Positions 10,943-22,115 of a stretch of 64,000 nt of DNA are shown here, piece after piece; position 1 is the first letter of the stretch, and every line of letters begins with the position of its first letter. The stretch is from Podospora pseudocomata (lineage: Eukaryota; Ascomycota; Sordariomycetes; Sordariales; Podosporaceae), in the NCBI RefSeq assembly GCF_035222375.1, contig NW_026946366.1:2604001-2668000 (forward strand), written 5' to 3'. A program made the position numbers and the translations under genes. The notes beneath the pieces were generated by a model. That model searched no databases. It was given only the letters and a program-made list of their open reading frames with translations, and was not told the DNA's origin.

Positions 10943-13198
10943 AGTTGTCCTTTGTGCTTTTGTGTATTTCGCCCTTATTTTTCCCCGTCACCCGTTCAGG
11001 ATGCGACGGGAGCAGCAAGCCACAAAGGTGGTCTTGCTCTGTATATCCCCTCTCTCAACACTCCGATGGTGCATTTAGCGATGGGCTTGAAACAAGAGGA
11101 GCCCGTCGTGGCTGGCGAGGAGTTCGGTGCAGTTGGTTTTTGTGTAGCATATAATTGCGGAAGCGAGCGGGCGAGTGACGGATGATGTATAGACGACGGT
11201 GAAGACTATGCCATAGACATAGACGTCAGGGACAAGGGCCAAGGCGTGCCGGGCGGCTGAATAATAAAAAAAGAAAGCAGTGATATCTGCAAAAACTAAT
11301 TTGTCGTTCCAAACTTGCCGAAGTCGTGGTATTGGTGTGAGAATTTGCGCGAAGAATCGGAGGCGTTGTTTGGGTCCCAGTTATAGGTCCTGAGCGCCGA
11401 TGGTAGCTCGACAAAGTTTATCCCACAACCAATTGTGGAACTCACTTCGCAGCCGTTGAACATCGACATGGCCGAGGGCGGATGCGACGCATCAAGGCAG
11501 GTTGTGTCCAACGAAGCCGAGAGCATAACTCGAAGGGCTTTTCGCAGAATGCTGTGCAGAACGTTGGAAATCATCTTCCTGGCGAAAAGAAAGATGTCAT
11601 CCCGCGAGGCAAATGGTAGCCGATGCGCCGGTGATTTTGCATCCCTGGGTGGAGTGATTGTTGGCGAGGGCTTTGTTCCACAGGAGAAGCACAAACCAGC
11701 AGCGGGCTCAGAAGCAATTCCCAGCTGACCACAGAAATGTGGGTCCACCTCTCATCCCAGCATGACGACCCTATCCGGGGGCGAACGGCAGGATGAAAAG
11801 GAGGAGCAATATGTGCAATACCCACGCCGGAATCGTCGCGAGTTCTTGACGTCGGCGTGAACGGTTCCGCTGAAAACTCTTGCGTGCTCTGCTGCTGGCA
11901 CCGGCCGAGACCAAGGCAGAGGCAGAGAGCCACATGCGCGGGAATTCCGGGTCTTGATATCTGTACAAGACGGCCACCCCGTAGAGTAGAGGAGAGCGCA
12001 AGCTTGTCAGATGAAGGGAAAACCAAGCTGTGACAGATCTCGAACACCGTAGCGATCCTGAGCAGGAGCGAGGCCACGTAGGAGTGTGGTTCGCCGGGGA
12101 CAGATCAATGGCGAGCAGGCAGCTCCCGTGAGGGAAACAAGGCGCCATTGGCAGCTCCCGCGGGCTGATGCCGGGTATTTTTGAAGCAGATAGATGTGGA
12201 AGACTGTGACAAGTTCCCTCGAGGACGACGGTGTTTTGTGCGCTGATCGTGCATCTCTGGGTAAAAGCAAAGTCAGTCTCGGAATCATAAGCGCCGGAAG
12301 AAAGCCTTCCGCCAGGATGGAGGACGCCGTGGCAGGCAAGCTTGAGGTTTCCGGAGAAGGAAAGAAGAAAATAGAACATACCTGAAGATTCGAGAGATCA
12401 CGGAGGAGGAGATATACTCTTCGCCACCGGAGGTGCGGTCTTCAGGCCGGGAGGAGGGTGAAAGATCAGCATTGCTGGAGATAAGCACCAGAGCTCAGCT
12501 GGGACCCATGCGCTGGTCTTCAGGGGAGGAAATCGGGGTCAGAAAATGGAGGAGGGCAAAAGGTTTTGCAAGATGATGGTACAGACGAAGGAGGGGAAGG
12601 CTCCCGGTGTGCCGGACATCATGGCAGGCAGTGTGTTGTGTGTGTGGAAGGATTGCTGATGTCGACAGCGATGGCTGCTAAAGAGAATTGGTACTTTCTC
12701 AGTGCAGTGGGGCCCACACTACCGAAGCCCCCAAAAGGCGTCGACTCCAGTCTTGCGGAGCCCTGCATCCTGATCCAATCGGGAAGTGCGCACGAGCCAA
12801 GATGGAAGCTTCGGTACGTACCCAGGCAGATCAACGTCCTGACCCCTCAGGGAAAGAAACCTATGCCCCGCTGACGAAATATCCGTCCCGTCAAAAAGCT
12901 ACCCCTCCTGCAGGCTATCGGCGGCCATCAGAGTTAATAACGATGTCTAAGAGACGAAGGCATTTTGTAGACTAACAGAGGCCTGATATTCACCTCGACT
13001 CTCTACGACCTATCAATTGAGTTTCTACACGTCAACCCGACTCCTCGTCCCAGCAAGCAACAACGCGCAACAACCCAGCGAAGTTCAGCCACCTCTCAAC
13101 CCTCCACCCCACCATCCTCATCCCAACTCTGAATACTATCTAATCCGATCACCTCTCAACCTCACTCACCACCACCAGCACAACCACAACCCCGCAAC
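10943..13198. other. Intergenic region between epl1 and kae1
   Basis: This 2.25 kb region holds the epl1 3' UTR and the kae1 promoter. Three overlapping open frames of 150-202 codons lie on the minus strand (11296-11748, 11571-12077, 11771-12379) in different frames, as expected where stop codons are scarce. None resembles a known family. Only the downstream half of 11296-11748 has a coding-like third-position bias, noted separately. The last 180 bp before kae1 are C/A-rich with CAACC and CACC runs, a typical 5' leader here. Confidence 0.55.
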
Positions 13199-14263
13199 AT
13201 GACGGAGCTCCTAAAAAAAACCCGCCGAATAGCCCTCGGCTGTGAGGGCTCAGCCAACAAACTGGGCATTGGCATCATCCTCCACGAAAACGACACCTCC
13301 ACCGTCCTCTCCAACATCCGCCACACCTTCGTCTCCCCCCCCGGCACCGGCTTCCTCCCCAAAGACACCGCCGCCCACCACCGCTCCTTCTTCGTCCGCA
13401 TCGCCCTCCAAGCCCTCCGTGTCGCCAACATCACCATCCCAGATATAGACTGCATCTGCTACACCCGCGGCCCCGGCATGGGCGCCCCCCTCACCTCGGT
13501 CGCCATCGCCGCCCGAACCCTTTCTCTCTTGTGGAACAAACCTCTCGTCGGCGTCAACCACTGCGTAGGCCACATCGAAATGGGCCGCGCCATCACCGGC
13601 GCCTCCCACCCCGTAGTATTGTACGTTTCCGGAGGCAACACCCAAGTCATAGCCTACGCCGAGCAACGCTACCGCATCTTTGGCGAAGCCCTCGACATAG
13701 CGGTAGGAAACTGCCTAGACAGATTCGCCCGAACACTAGAAATAAGCAACGACCCTGCCCCAGGGTATAATATCGAACAGCTCGCCAAACAAGGCGGGCG
13801 CATCCTCCTCGACCTCCCCTATGCAGTAAAAGGGATGGACTGCTCCTTCAGCGGGATCCTAACCCGGGCGGACGAGCTGGCGGCGCATATGAAGAGCGGG
13901 GGAAAAGGCACAGACGGGGAAGCGTTTACACCCGCGGATCTGTGCTTTTCGCTCCAGGAAACGATTTTTGCCATGCTGGTCGAGATCACGGAACGGGCGA
14001 TGGCGCACGTGGGGAGTTCCCAGGTTTTGATCGTGGGGGGTGTGGGCTGCAACGAAAGATTACAGGAAATGATGGGTGCCATGGCGGCGGAGAGGGGGGG
14101 GAGCGTCTATGCCACGGACGAGAGGTTCTGCATCGACAATGGGATCATGATTGCGCACGCTGGGCTGCTGGCATACGAGACTGGGTTCCAGACCCCCATC
14201 GAGGAAAGTACGTGTACCCAGCGGTTTAGGACGGATGAGGTGTTGGTGAAATGGAGAAAGTGA
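13199..14263 (+). CDS. kae1: tRNA N6-adenosine threonylcarbamoyltransferase (KEOPS subunit Kae1)
   Basis: Kae1/OSGEP transfers the threonylcarbamoyl group to A37 of ANN-decoding tRNAs as the catalytic subunit of the cytoplasmic/nuclear KEOPS (EKC) complex. It is a single exon of 354 aa, the usual eukaryotic length. It begins with a short [10 protein letters not shown] lead-in before the ASKHA fold ([15 protein letters not shown]). The metal-binding signature [11 protein letters not shown] lies near residues 119-129. YVSGGNTQ follows near 140, and CSFSG and GGVGCNE near 214 and 279. It lacks the N-terminal extension expected of the mitochondrial paralogue Qri7. Codon choice is unusual: the first half is dominated by C-ending codons and the last third by G-ending codons, with the switch near 13860. 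The gene is intronless, unlike most of its neighbours. Confidence 0.97.
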   Translation: MTELLKKTRRIALGCEGSANKLGIGIILHENDTSTVLSNIRHTFVSPPGTGFLPKDTAAHHRSFFVRIALQALRVANITIPDIDCICYTRGPGMGAPLTSVAIAARTLSLLWNKPLVGVNHCVGHIEMGRAITGASHPVVLYVSGGNTQVIAYAEQRYRIFGEALDIAVGNCLDRFARTLEISNDPAPGYNIEQLAKQGGRILLDLPYAVKGMDCSFSGILTRADELAAHMKSGGKGTDGEAFTPADLCFSLQETIFAMLVEITERAMAHVGSSQVLIVGGVGCNERLQEMMGAMAAERGGSVYATDERFCIDNGIMIAHAGLLAYETGFQTPIEESTCTQRFRTDEVLVKWRK

Positions 14264-14717
14264 TGAATGATACCAAAGAGAAGAAGAAATAAGGTTTCAC
14301 ACCGAACTAAACAAACAGTTTTGGACCCCTTGTGAAAAGGTAGTTGTATTTGTATCTGGTCGGGCTGGTGGCCGTTTGGATCAAACAGTCCATCACCCCA
14401 CCCACTCGTCATTTCCCCCGTTTCAACAAAAGCTCCGACATACATGATATCGAGACACGCAATTCTCACATGAGCCCAAGTGATATCTCTTTCTCTTTCA
14501 GACCATCAAAAACGTAGCCCGCCCGGCATACACACACACCATCATCTTCTGATGGTGTTATTAAAGTCTGGCCACCAATTCATATTACTCCAAGAAACCC
14601 CGGCCTCTAAAAACACTGCCATGCAAAAAAATAAAGCCCTGCCTCCCGCCACCACCAATCCATGATAGTAATAATTCTTGGAATTAGCGTTAAATCATGT
14701 AAAGGAAAAGAAAATAT
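14264..14717. other. Short convergent intergenic region
   Basis: This region lies between the 3' ends of kae1 and the AMPK beta gene and holds both 3' UTRs. An AATAAA-like element (AAAAATAAAG) lies near 14626-14635. I see no gene. Confidence 0.6.
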
Positions 14718-16302
14718 CTAGATCCCTTCTGTCGTCGTGGGCTTATACATGATCGTGGTCACATACTGGTTGGTACATGTCAGCTTACCATCAACAAAAC
14801 TCTTATTACTACAAAATAAACATACCTTGCTCTTATACCTCGTCGTCGCTGAAACTGCCAAAATGTTATTCTTGATGCTGCTCGTCGCCAAGTGATTCAA
14901 CACCGTATGGTTCGGCATGTTCAAGACGCTATTGTCGTCCTTGATCAGCGTCGCCGCGTTCAAAATCGGCTTGCCCAAGAAGCCGGGAAGTGCTGGTGGC
15001 ATGGGGAGCTTCTCAATCGCCGAGCAGGCAGTATTGTACTGTGGCGCATCCTCCTGCAGATCAAAGTCGAGGAGATATCTTGGGATCTTGTGGGCAAACA
15101 GCTCGGCTGGCGGACAGTCCCTGAAGCTGGCTTTTGGCTGCTGCTGGTTCGACTCCTCTTCCGAGACGGGGTTCTGCGACCTCTCAGTCGTCTGCTGTCC
15201 GTCCTTGGCCGGAGCTCCAGCTGCCGCGGCACCACTACCACTTTCCGCGGCGGAGGGGAGGTCGTCTGGGTTGACTTCGATGTAGTTGACAAGGTTATTT
15301 CCAAAGTCAACAGTTGTTGGGAGGTCGGGGGACGTCTGCATTTGGCCATCTACCAAGAATCGAATGTGGTGGGTGCCGGGGAGAATGTCGATCGTGGTCG
15401 CAAATACACCTGGCCGTCCCTCGCTGTGTCGAGGAAAATCTGTGTTAGCTTCTTCTTCAGAACCCAAATTCTGCGCTGAACGGGGCCTTCAACAACACTT
15501 ACACCGGGTGTAACCTCGTCTTGCGATTCCACTGAAAGATGGTCCCCGTAACGTAGACCTTGTCACCTCCGCGCTTCCATTCTAACCTCGTGGGCACCGT
15601 CGGCCTATTCTTGTCCACCAAAAGTCCCTCTGGGTCATCGTCCTCCAACACCGAAGCATTGCTGACATTTGACGGGGGGCGCACCAGCCCTTGCGAATCC
15701 AACTCCTCGACATCCTCCAATGGCTGTCCAATATCGGCAGGCGAGATAATCGGCGACCCGGGCGTGTGGACCTCCTCCTCGATGGGGAGGGGCAGCCGCG
15801 GTGGGCGCGTCATATACGACATATCTTGCAAGCTACTATGCGGCATGACGACTGATTCATATATGTCTTCGGACCTTGGTGAGCGGGGCGACCTCGGGGA
15901 CGAAGGCGAGTTGTGAGAATAAGGGACAGCCACGGGCTTGGCGGGCTCATGCGAGGGGCGGGGTATGCCCTGCTTGACGTCGACGGGCTTCGCAACCGTC
16001 GTGGAGCGGTCAGCCGTCACCGAGGACGACGGGGTGGAATAACCCGGGGGGGATGCGGCGCAGGGTCGGTGCTGCAGTGATTTTGGCCGGTTGCTGCTGG
16101 TGGACGGTGGCTGGACGGCGGTGCCCTGGGCTTGGGTGAGGGAGGGTTCGGGCGGGGCGGCGACCCGGTGAGTCTGTACCGGAATCGGATGTTTGTTATC
16201 TCGCCTCACGGGCCGTGGAGACTCATTTTGGCTTCCTGGGGCGTTGGATTGGAAGGATGACGACTGGCTCGTGGGTTTTGATGTGGAGGGGCTGTTTCCC
16301 AT
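14718..16302 (-). CDS. AMPK/SNF1 kinase complex beta subunit (Gal83/Sip2/Amk2 type)
   Basis: The beta subunit bridges the Snf1/AMPK catalytic and gamma subunits and binds glycogen. The exons on the minus strand are 16302-15503, 15423-14826 and 14765-14718, giving 481 aa. The start is set at MGNSPS, a myristoylation signal matching other beta subunits; an in-frame ATG 66 nt further upstream would hide that Gly2. About 240 residues are disordered, Ser/Pro-rich, with SPRSPRSPRSED repeats. The CBM48 glycogen-binding domain follows (VYVTGTIFQWNRKTRLHP, then PGTHHIRFLVDG). The C-terminal AMPKBI domain has NHTVLNHLATSSIKNN and ends KSKYVTTIMYKP. The last intron (14825-14766) is 60 nt, has GTATGT and CAG ends, and has no stop in frame, so retaining it would insert 20 residues. 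Divergent neighbour: spt4. Confidence 0.95.
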
Positions 16303-16988
16303 TTTAATCAACCTTTCTTCTCCGGGCGTGCCTGCTGTCCGATAGCAGCACACGCGAACCCGAAACAAAATCGAAGGGTGGGAGAGCAGTGAAGCTTGGG
16401 CTGGCGGGTACGGGGTGGTGCTGGGTGCTGGGTGCTAGGAGGTGCTGGGTCCTAGCGGAGTATTCGCTATGTAACAGAAAAACACAACAGATGGGAGTGC
16501 CGGAGAGCGATAACAAAGGGGAGACTGGCTCAACCTTGACTCCGATACGGTTAAGAAAAGAAGCGGACGACAGAGAATTCGGCCAGTTTCAACCGCGGGT
16601 AAAGCCAATCCAGAAGGTAAATGGTTCAGCAGATGGAGGTGCTGAGGTCCACTGTCTGGGGGTTCAGTCGTTTTTGATGGATCGATAAAGACCCCCCCAA
16701 CCAGGTTTCCACTCGCTCCACCACCACAAGTCATATGTGGTCCGTGTAACCCATGTCACCCAGAGCCCGGGTCCCAGTCCCTGCCCAGCCAATTGCGCCC
16801 CCACTGGTGGACGTCTTCGTGCATCTTCACCAACTGGTTGCAACTCTCACTTACATACATCCTCTCACTCATCAAAGGCCTTACCTATTCAAAGCTCAGC
16901 ATTCCCAACCAAAGCCCCCGCTCACTTCTACCACCCCCCACTTCACTTCACTCTCTCTCATCCCATCTCTCATCCCCTCTCATCCAAA
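16303..16988. other. Divergent promoter between AMPK beta and spt4
   Basis: This 686 bp region is shared by two genes facing away from each other. A GGTGCTG-type tandem lies near 16410-16450. The 200 bp upstream of the spt4 ATG are pyrimidine-rich with repeated CTCTCAT and CCACC motifs, suggesting the transcribed 5' leader. No separate gene is seen. Confidence 0.6.
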
Positions 16989-17411
16989 ATGTCCGAAAAC
17001 TACGTCGCCCCCGGCCAACAGCGCTACCTTCGCGCCTGCATGGTCTGCAGCATAGTCATGACCCATCAGCGTTTCCGAGACGAAGGCTGCCCCAACTGCG
17101 AAGAGTTCCTCCACCTCCAAGGCTCCAGCGAGCAAATCGAGTCCTGCACCTCGTCCGTCTTCGAGGGCCTCATCGCCATCGCCGACCCGACCAAGTCCTG
17201 GATAGCCAAATACAACCGCCTCGACGGCTACGTCCGCGGCACCTACGCCAACAAGGTCCTCGGCCAGCTGCCAGACGAGATCCGCACCATGCTGGAGGAG
17301 GAGTATAGGATTCAGTATATCCCGTAAGTTTGGCGCGCTCTTTCGACTCATCACTGCTATGTGCTAACTGTGCATGACAGGCGCGATGGTAGCGCTACGG
17401 AGGCGGACTGA
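16989..17411 (+). CDS. spt4: Transcription elongation factor Spt4
   Basis: Spt4 pairs with Spt5 to form DSIF, which clamps RNA polymerase II and I during elongation. Two exons (16989-17323 and 17381-17411) give 121 aa, the normal fungal size. The zinc finger is visible as ACMVC near residues 17-21 and CPNC near 36-39. The conserved sequences [22 protein letters not shown] and GTYANKV follow. The 57 nt intron (GTAAGT, GTGCTAACTG branch, CAG) joins ...[10 protein letters not shown] to the short tail RDGSATEAD; reading through it would stop immediately. The start is the ATG before [16 protein letters not shown]; an open frame extends upstream but is Pro/Ser/His-rich leader sequence, not the Spt4 fold. 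It is convergent with apl4. Confidence 0.97.
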
Positions 17412-17863
17412 GCAGAGTTATGGTGGTGTGAGTGATGATGAGATGAAAAAATGTATCATAATTGATGTGGCTGTGTGCGATTGAAGCTTTTTTCTTGCAT
17501 CAATAGCGGGTTGGGAATGGCGCAAAATTAATTAATACTGGAAGACTTTTGAGATTTCAAGGACGTCTGTTTTGGGTACTCATATGTTTTGGAAGCTGTT
17601 TCGAAGAGCCGCCAATTTCTTGCACCTAAGGCAAGGTCACACTATCATCACGGTATAATCTGGATCTTGGAGTCATCACCACTATCAACTCACACCAGTA
17701 ATATATCTAGGTTACCACGCTTTCCCCCCTCCATGATGTTTTATTGTGCTGTTAACCGTCCGACGCCCCGCAGCCATCACAACCATCCATACGTGACAGA
17801 AAACGCCCACCCAAATCCCTCTTCTCCACACTATAGAAACCAACCATCGCTAGCATGACACCA
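17412..17863. other. Convergent 3' intergenic region
   Basis: This 452 bp region lies between the 3' ends of spt4 and apl4. It contains TTAATTAATAC near 17527-17537 and pyrimidine-rich stretches. No gene seen. Confidence 0.55.
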
Positions 17864-20665
17864 TTAAGCAGGCTCCTGCCAAGCAACCACATCCATTACC
17901 TGTCCCGCCGCGGGGTGAGTATACCCAATCTTCAAGCGCAACCGCAGAGGCTGTTCACAAGATTGTTAGCAAAGTACTTTTGTACCATGGAACGTACAAT
18001 CACTTACCCCCTTGCAACCCGCTACCCTCATCATTTGTGTGGCCTCAGCACCATGCGCCACATCTGTCGATGAAATGCTGAGTAACTGCAACTTCTGTGA
18101 TTTTGGCACAGCAGCCTGCAGCCCAACATTGGAGAGAGGGGCCCCAGACGTGTTCTTGAATCTGGCGATGGCCTGAACTGTGCCTTCCGCGTTTCTTTGT
18201 GTTTGGATAGTCACGTCCAGGCCGTTGTTGTCGTAGCATGGGTGTCCAACTGGGGTAGCAGAAGCAGCGGCCGCCTGTGGTGCTGGGACTGCATCCATGG
18301 AGAAGAGGGCGGCGCTGGGTGGAGGGGCGGCAGCAGCCGGGCCAGGAGGTGGCGTGGACGTTGGTCCTTGCGAAAAGAGATCCATGATCGAGGCCACATT
18401 GGACTGTGCCGGAGCTGGCGAAGAGCTGGTAGGAGCCGGGGCGCTGGCTCCTCCAAGAATATCCGCAAGCAAATCCGCGTTCTGAGTGCCATTGACTGGC
18501 GACGGGGCCGATGGTCCGCTATCGCCCATGAGGTCGAAAAGAAGATCCTCCTCTTTCGGCTTGAGAGACTTGGACTTCCTGTTGTCCGCCTTCTTCGTCT
18601 TCTTCGCCGCTTCGCCAAGTACTCGTGATGATTCCTTGATCTGAGGAGGCGGCATCTTCTCGAGCACACCACGGCGAATGTCGTCGTATGAAAACAGGTT
18701 GCTGAACTCAACCGCACGTTGTTGCACCTCGACGTCCAAACTTGTCTGGTGGTTTTGCAACAGGCGCCGTATCCGTTCGATCTGTGCTGGCTCGGAGAAC
18801 CTGGTCGTGAGTTTGACCAAGGCTGTGATCACATACTCGGTGGTAACCTGAGTACCATAACTGCTGCTAAGAATGGTGGAGAAGAGATCAACGATTTCGT
18901 GCTCCTTGACCTCCTTCACCAATTCCTCCTCCTCGTACTGACCACCACGGAGCAGAGCATCGCCATACTCACCAATACACCAAGCACCGGCTTGTGTCAA
19001 GCTCTCCTGTGTAATGTCCTTTTTGAGATTCGCGTAAAGCTTTTGTACGGCATACGTCTGAAGCTCAGGGGTTGTGGCGATCAGACGAACGAAGGACGAC
19101 AAGATCGGCTCCTTCACGTAATTGCCCGCCAAGCTCAGCACGCGCAACATGGTATCGAATTGCCACCTCTTGTTTGGTGCATAACGGTCCGCAGCGACGC
19201 CAATTTGGGTGGTCATGGTCGGCTTAAACTCGTTATCGGCCACCTCCAAGAATGCCAACAGCTCCCTAATCAGAACCCGAACATTGCTCTCGTTGATGAG
19301 GGTAAAGCTGAGGTCCAAGGCTCTTCGCCTGATGCTGATATCGGGATCCCTCAGACACTCCAAAATAGTATTCCGATGTCTCTGTACGGCGTTGGTATCG
19401 ATGGCCACCACCTTGACCAAGGTGTTCAGCGCGACGTAGCGAATGTTGTTATCCTTGTTCGTCAAGAACTTGCCCAGAATATTCACACCCAGAACACGCA
19501 AGCCAGAGTCCGCCTCGATATCCAGAATCGTCCGTACCGCCTCGTAGAGAATCGAGTTTCCAACATTCTTGGAAGAGTCGGTGTTGGTCGCGACCTGCGC
19601 GAGAATATCGTTGATCTGTTCTGTTACCTGGGCATCATTGCGGGCCAAAACACGAAGCAACCGCAGAAGCTTGACCTGCAAGAAGGGGTCTGTAATTCCA
19701 GTGACGTCGTGCTCAGGGGCATATCCCGAGGATGCTAGCCCCTTCAGAATCCTCACGAGAGCAGGGACGAACTGCTTGAACTTGTCGACAATTCCCTCCT
19801 CACCGCCCTCGGCTTCGTCGGCCTCGCAAAGACTGTTGACCAAGGTCAGGCCGCAGAGCAGCACGCCGTGATTCCTATCGGACAGAAGCTGGCTCGCCTT
19901 TTCGATAAAGTGTTCTTGTAGGTCTGGTACTTTTCGACAAATCCGCATGGCGCAGAGGGCTGCTTTTCGTCGAATATAGGGGTTCGCGGTGGATATCAGG
20001 TTCTCGATCTGACTGAACAAATCTCTCGACATTTCGACCGAGGCGATGTTTCCGAGAGTACACAAGGCAAGACCGACCACGTATTGATTAGAATGTTGCA
20101 GGTCACTAGTACCATCGAGTCAGTTGGTTGTAGGGTTCTCTGCCAGAGCAAATGGACGCACTTTTGGAGAGAGTTGGTGACCAAGGTGAGAACCTCCTGG
20201 TTCTCGTCCAGCAGCAAACTTGTTGCCAAATGCCCTAACCGCTTGTCGGCGAAACGAGGTGATGCGAGAAGCTTCAAGCACTCAATCTGGCCGAAATGAG
20301 TGCGCTCGCCAAGCGTGAAGAGGTAGAGTAGCTTGGCCACATTGTTCCGCCTGTACCGTTCCTACTATCAGCACACACACTGCCCAACCCAGACTGTCTG
20401 TCTCCAGAGGTCGATGATATATGTACCTGACACCGTGGTCTGCGCTCTCTTCCCTGAAGCTGGCACGGATGGATGCGCTCTCTTTCTGAATGACGGCTCT
20501 TTCGTCGGCGATGGTCTTCGCGGCGCGTACGTTGCGGATGAACTGCTTGACTGTGGGGTTGCAGGCACGTCAGTAACTCCCGATACGGCTGGCTGGCTGG
20601 CGATACATTGGCGCAGATGTAGGTAGGCAAAGGGAATGACGGGCATTAAACTCACGGGAGCTCAT
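17864..20665 (-). CDS. apl4: AP-1 clathrin adaptor complex, gamma-adaptin
   Basis: Gamma-adaptin is a large subunit of AP-1, which sorts cargo into clathrin vesicles at the trans-Golgi network and endosomes. The minus-strand exons are 20665-20656, 20550-20427, 20350-20162, 20105-18008 and 17950-17864, giving 835 aa. The first coding exon is only 10 nt (MSS plus one base). The trunk shows [39 protein letters not shown] and many armadillo-type helices. A Pro/Ala/Ser hinge near residues 610-720 carries [16 protein letters not shown] and IMDLFSQG, acidic/hydrophobic motifs of the kind that bind clathrin or accessory proteins. The gamma-ear follows ([16 protein letters not shown]) and ends [12 protein letters not shown]...QEPA. 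Intron phases all agree. KNVRAAKT and the ear type distinguish it from alpha-adaptin. Confidence 0.96.
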
Positions 20666-21792
20666 GGTGACTTTATTAGGGCCCTCGTAGGGGCCTAGGG
20701 GAGAATTCGGTCCAGAATTGAGAACGGGAGGTTTGGAGGAGGTTGTTCGTGTGTTCGCTAGTTGCAGACCGTTGCCGCATTACCAGATGGTCTCTCACAG
20801 CGATGTGGCTCTGCGTGCTGTCCGCTGGAGGTTCAGGGTGGCAGCTGTCGGACCCATGTCGCATTCGGTGCCTCAGGCAGCGTCCATTGCGATTGGCGTT
20901 TGTTCCAGACCCTGAGGGTTCAGAGTGGGTCGCTTCCCCCTTTCAATAATCTCGACACTTGTCATTGAAAGAGGCCTGCAAAGCATAGGTGCAATGGAGG
21001 GTTTCAAGATGGAGAGATAAAATTCTGTAGAGAACCAAAACTCCCCGTCAGAATTGCTGTCGTTGTGTGTGCTCACTGAGGCTATCTCACCATGGCTTCA
21101 GGTCTCTCACTCTTCCAAGGAACCTGAAAAAGGGGTAAATAGGGGCTGCAGGCAAGCACACCCTGACTGACCCTTTGTCAACTAATGGACCTTTTCGACT
21201 CTTGCAAGAGTCTAATTCATATCATACAGCTGATTGCGGTTGAAATCAGACTTTGAACGACGTCTATGTAAGGTCAAGATAATCTTTTGGTCATTGTTTA
21301 GGCGCTCAGTTTTAACCTTTGAGTCATGACCGAAAGAAGGGCTGAACCAGACAAACACTGAGTGTTGCTTTCAATTTCTCACGATACGTGGGTTGATATC
21401 TCAAACTCATTTCATACGAAGAGCAACCGCTGCAACGTGCGGCTATCCAGAGCAATAAACCATTACAACTGTTGCTCTCAATCGATTAATCCCTTTGCGG
21501 AACAATATCCAAGCGATTATGGAGTGCATACCAAATGCAAGGCCGTTGAATGTAGAAAAACTCGACCCGACTGACCGTTTAACCTCTGACACAAGCCACG
21601 AACCAGCCAATATCAAACCCAAAATTCTCTTCACTTCATTACATCTCTCGCCTCCCAAATAAGAAAGCTCCTAGATATTCCCATCCCTCCGACCTCAATC
21701 TCACACCAACTCACCACATACATATTTCTCAACCATCCACCTCAACCTCCACCAAACCCACCCTAAAGCATCCTCTAGAGCCAACAACCGAA
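20666..21792. other. Divergent promoter region between apl4 and a small gene
   Basis: This 1.1 kb region contains no recognisable gene. The 180 bp before 21793 are C/A-rich with CACC and CCTCAACC runs, typical of 5' leaders elsewhere in the window. Confidence 0.5.
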
Positions 21793-22115
21793 ATGGAACA
21801 ACCACAACCCCCCAAACCAATCCGATTGTAAGCCCCTTTCCCCCCTCCCCATCTCCATGCTCACCATCCATCTAACAACCTCTCAGCCCCCGCTCCAAAA
21901 GAATTCTCCTCCTCGCCTTCGCCGCAACAGCAGCCTTCCTCCCCCGACCCTCCTCCTTCGGCTCCGGCGGCGGCGGCGGCCCAACATGCGGCATGGACGC
22001 AGTCATGATCCCCACCGCCATCCGCCTCCGCGAGAGCGTCAAAGAACGAGCTGGCGGGACTCGTAGCATCCCACGACCGCCCCTGTATCTCACCCGATCG
22101 ACAACAAAAGCTTAA
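21793..22115 (+). CDS. Small predicted membrane protein, 87 aa, family not recognised
   Basis: Two short frames are joined by a well-formed intron. Exon 1 is 21793-21827; the intron is 21828-21886 (GTAAGC donor, CATCTAACAAC branch, CAG acceptor); exon 2 is 21887-22115. Together they give 87 codons and a stop. The peptide starts MEQPQPPKPIRFPRSKR. A hydrophobic stretch ILLLAFAATAAFL (residues about 18-30) follows, then a SFGSGGGGG linker. A polar C-terminal half includes one Cys and a basic end. Basic residues before a single short hydrophobic segment suggest a membrane anchor, possibly mitochondrial. Codons are strongly C-ending in exon 2, like the 5' halves of kae1 and spt4, which supports coding. 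I do not recognise a family. The gene is real only if the splice and translation hold; it could instead be the 5' part of a longer transcript. Confidence 0.5.

Noticed and set aside
11771-12379. 202-codon minus-strand frame with a hydrophobic start
   Set aside because: It overlaps two other open frames on the same strand, and its peptide is rich in Ser, Arg and Leu with no family resemblance. Stop scarcity explains it better.
13250-13666. 138-codon minus-strand frame rich in Gly, Val, Asp and Glu
   Set aside because: It is antisense to kae1; the composition is produced by C-ending codons on the sense strand.
14892-15479. 195-codon plus-strand open frame
   Set aside because: It is antisense to the AMPK beta CBM/AMPKBI exon; the sense strand carries clear domains.
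16737-16988. Upstream in-frame extension of spt4
   Set aside because: The added 84 residues are Pro/Ser/His-rich leader-like sequence, and the conserved protein begins at MSENY.
18719-19738. 339-codon plus-strand open frame
   Set aside because: It is antisense shadow of the large AP-1 gamma exon, with no domain and no splice context.
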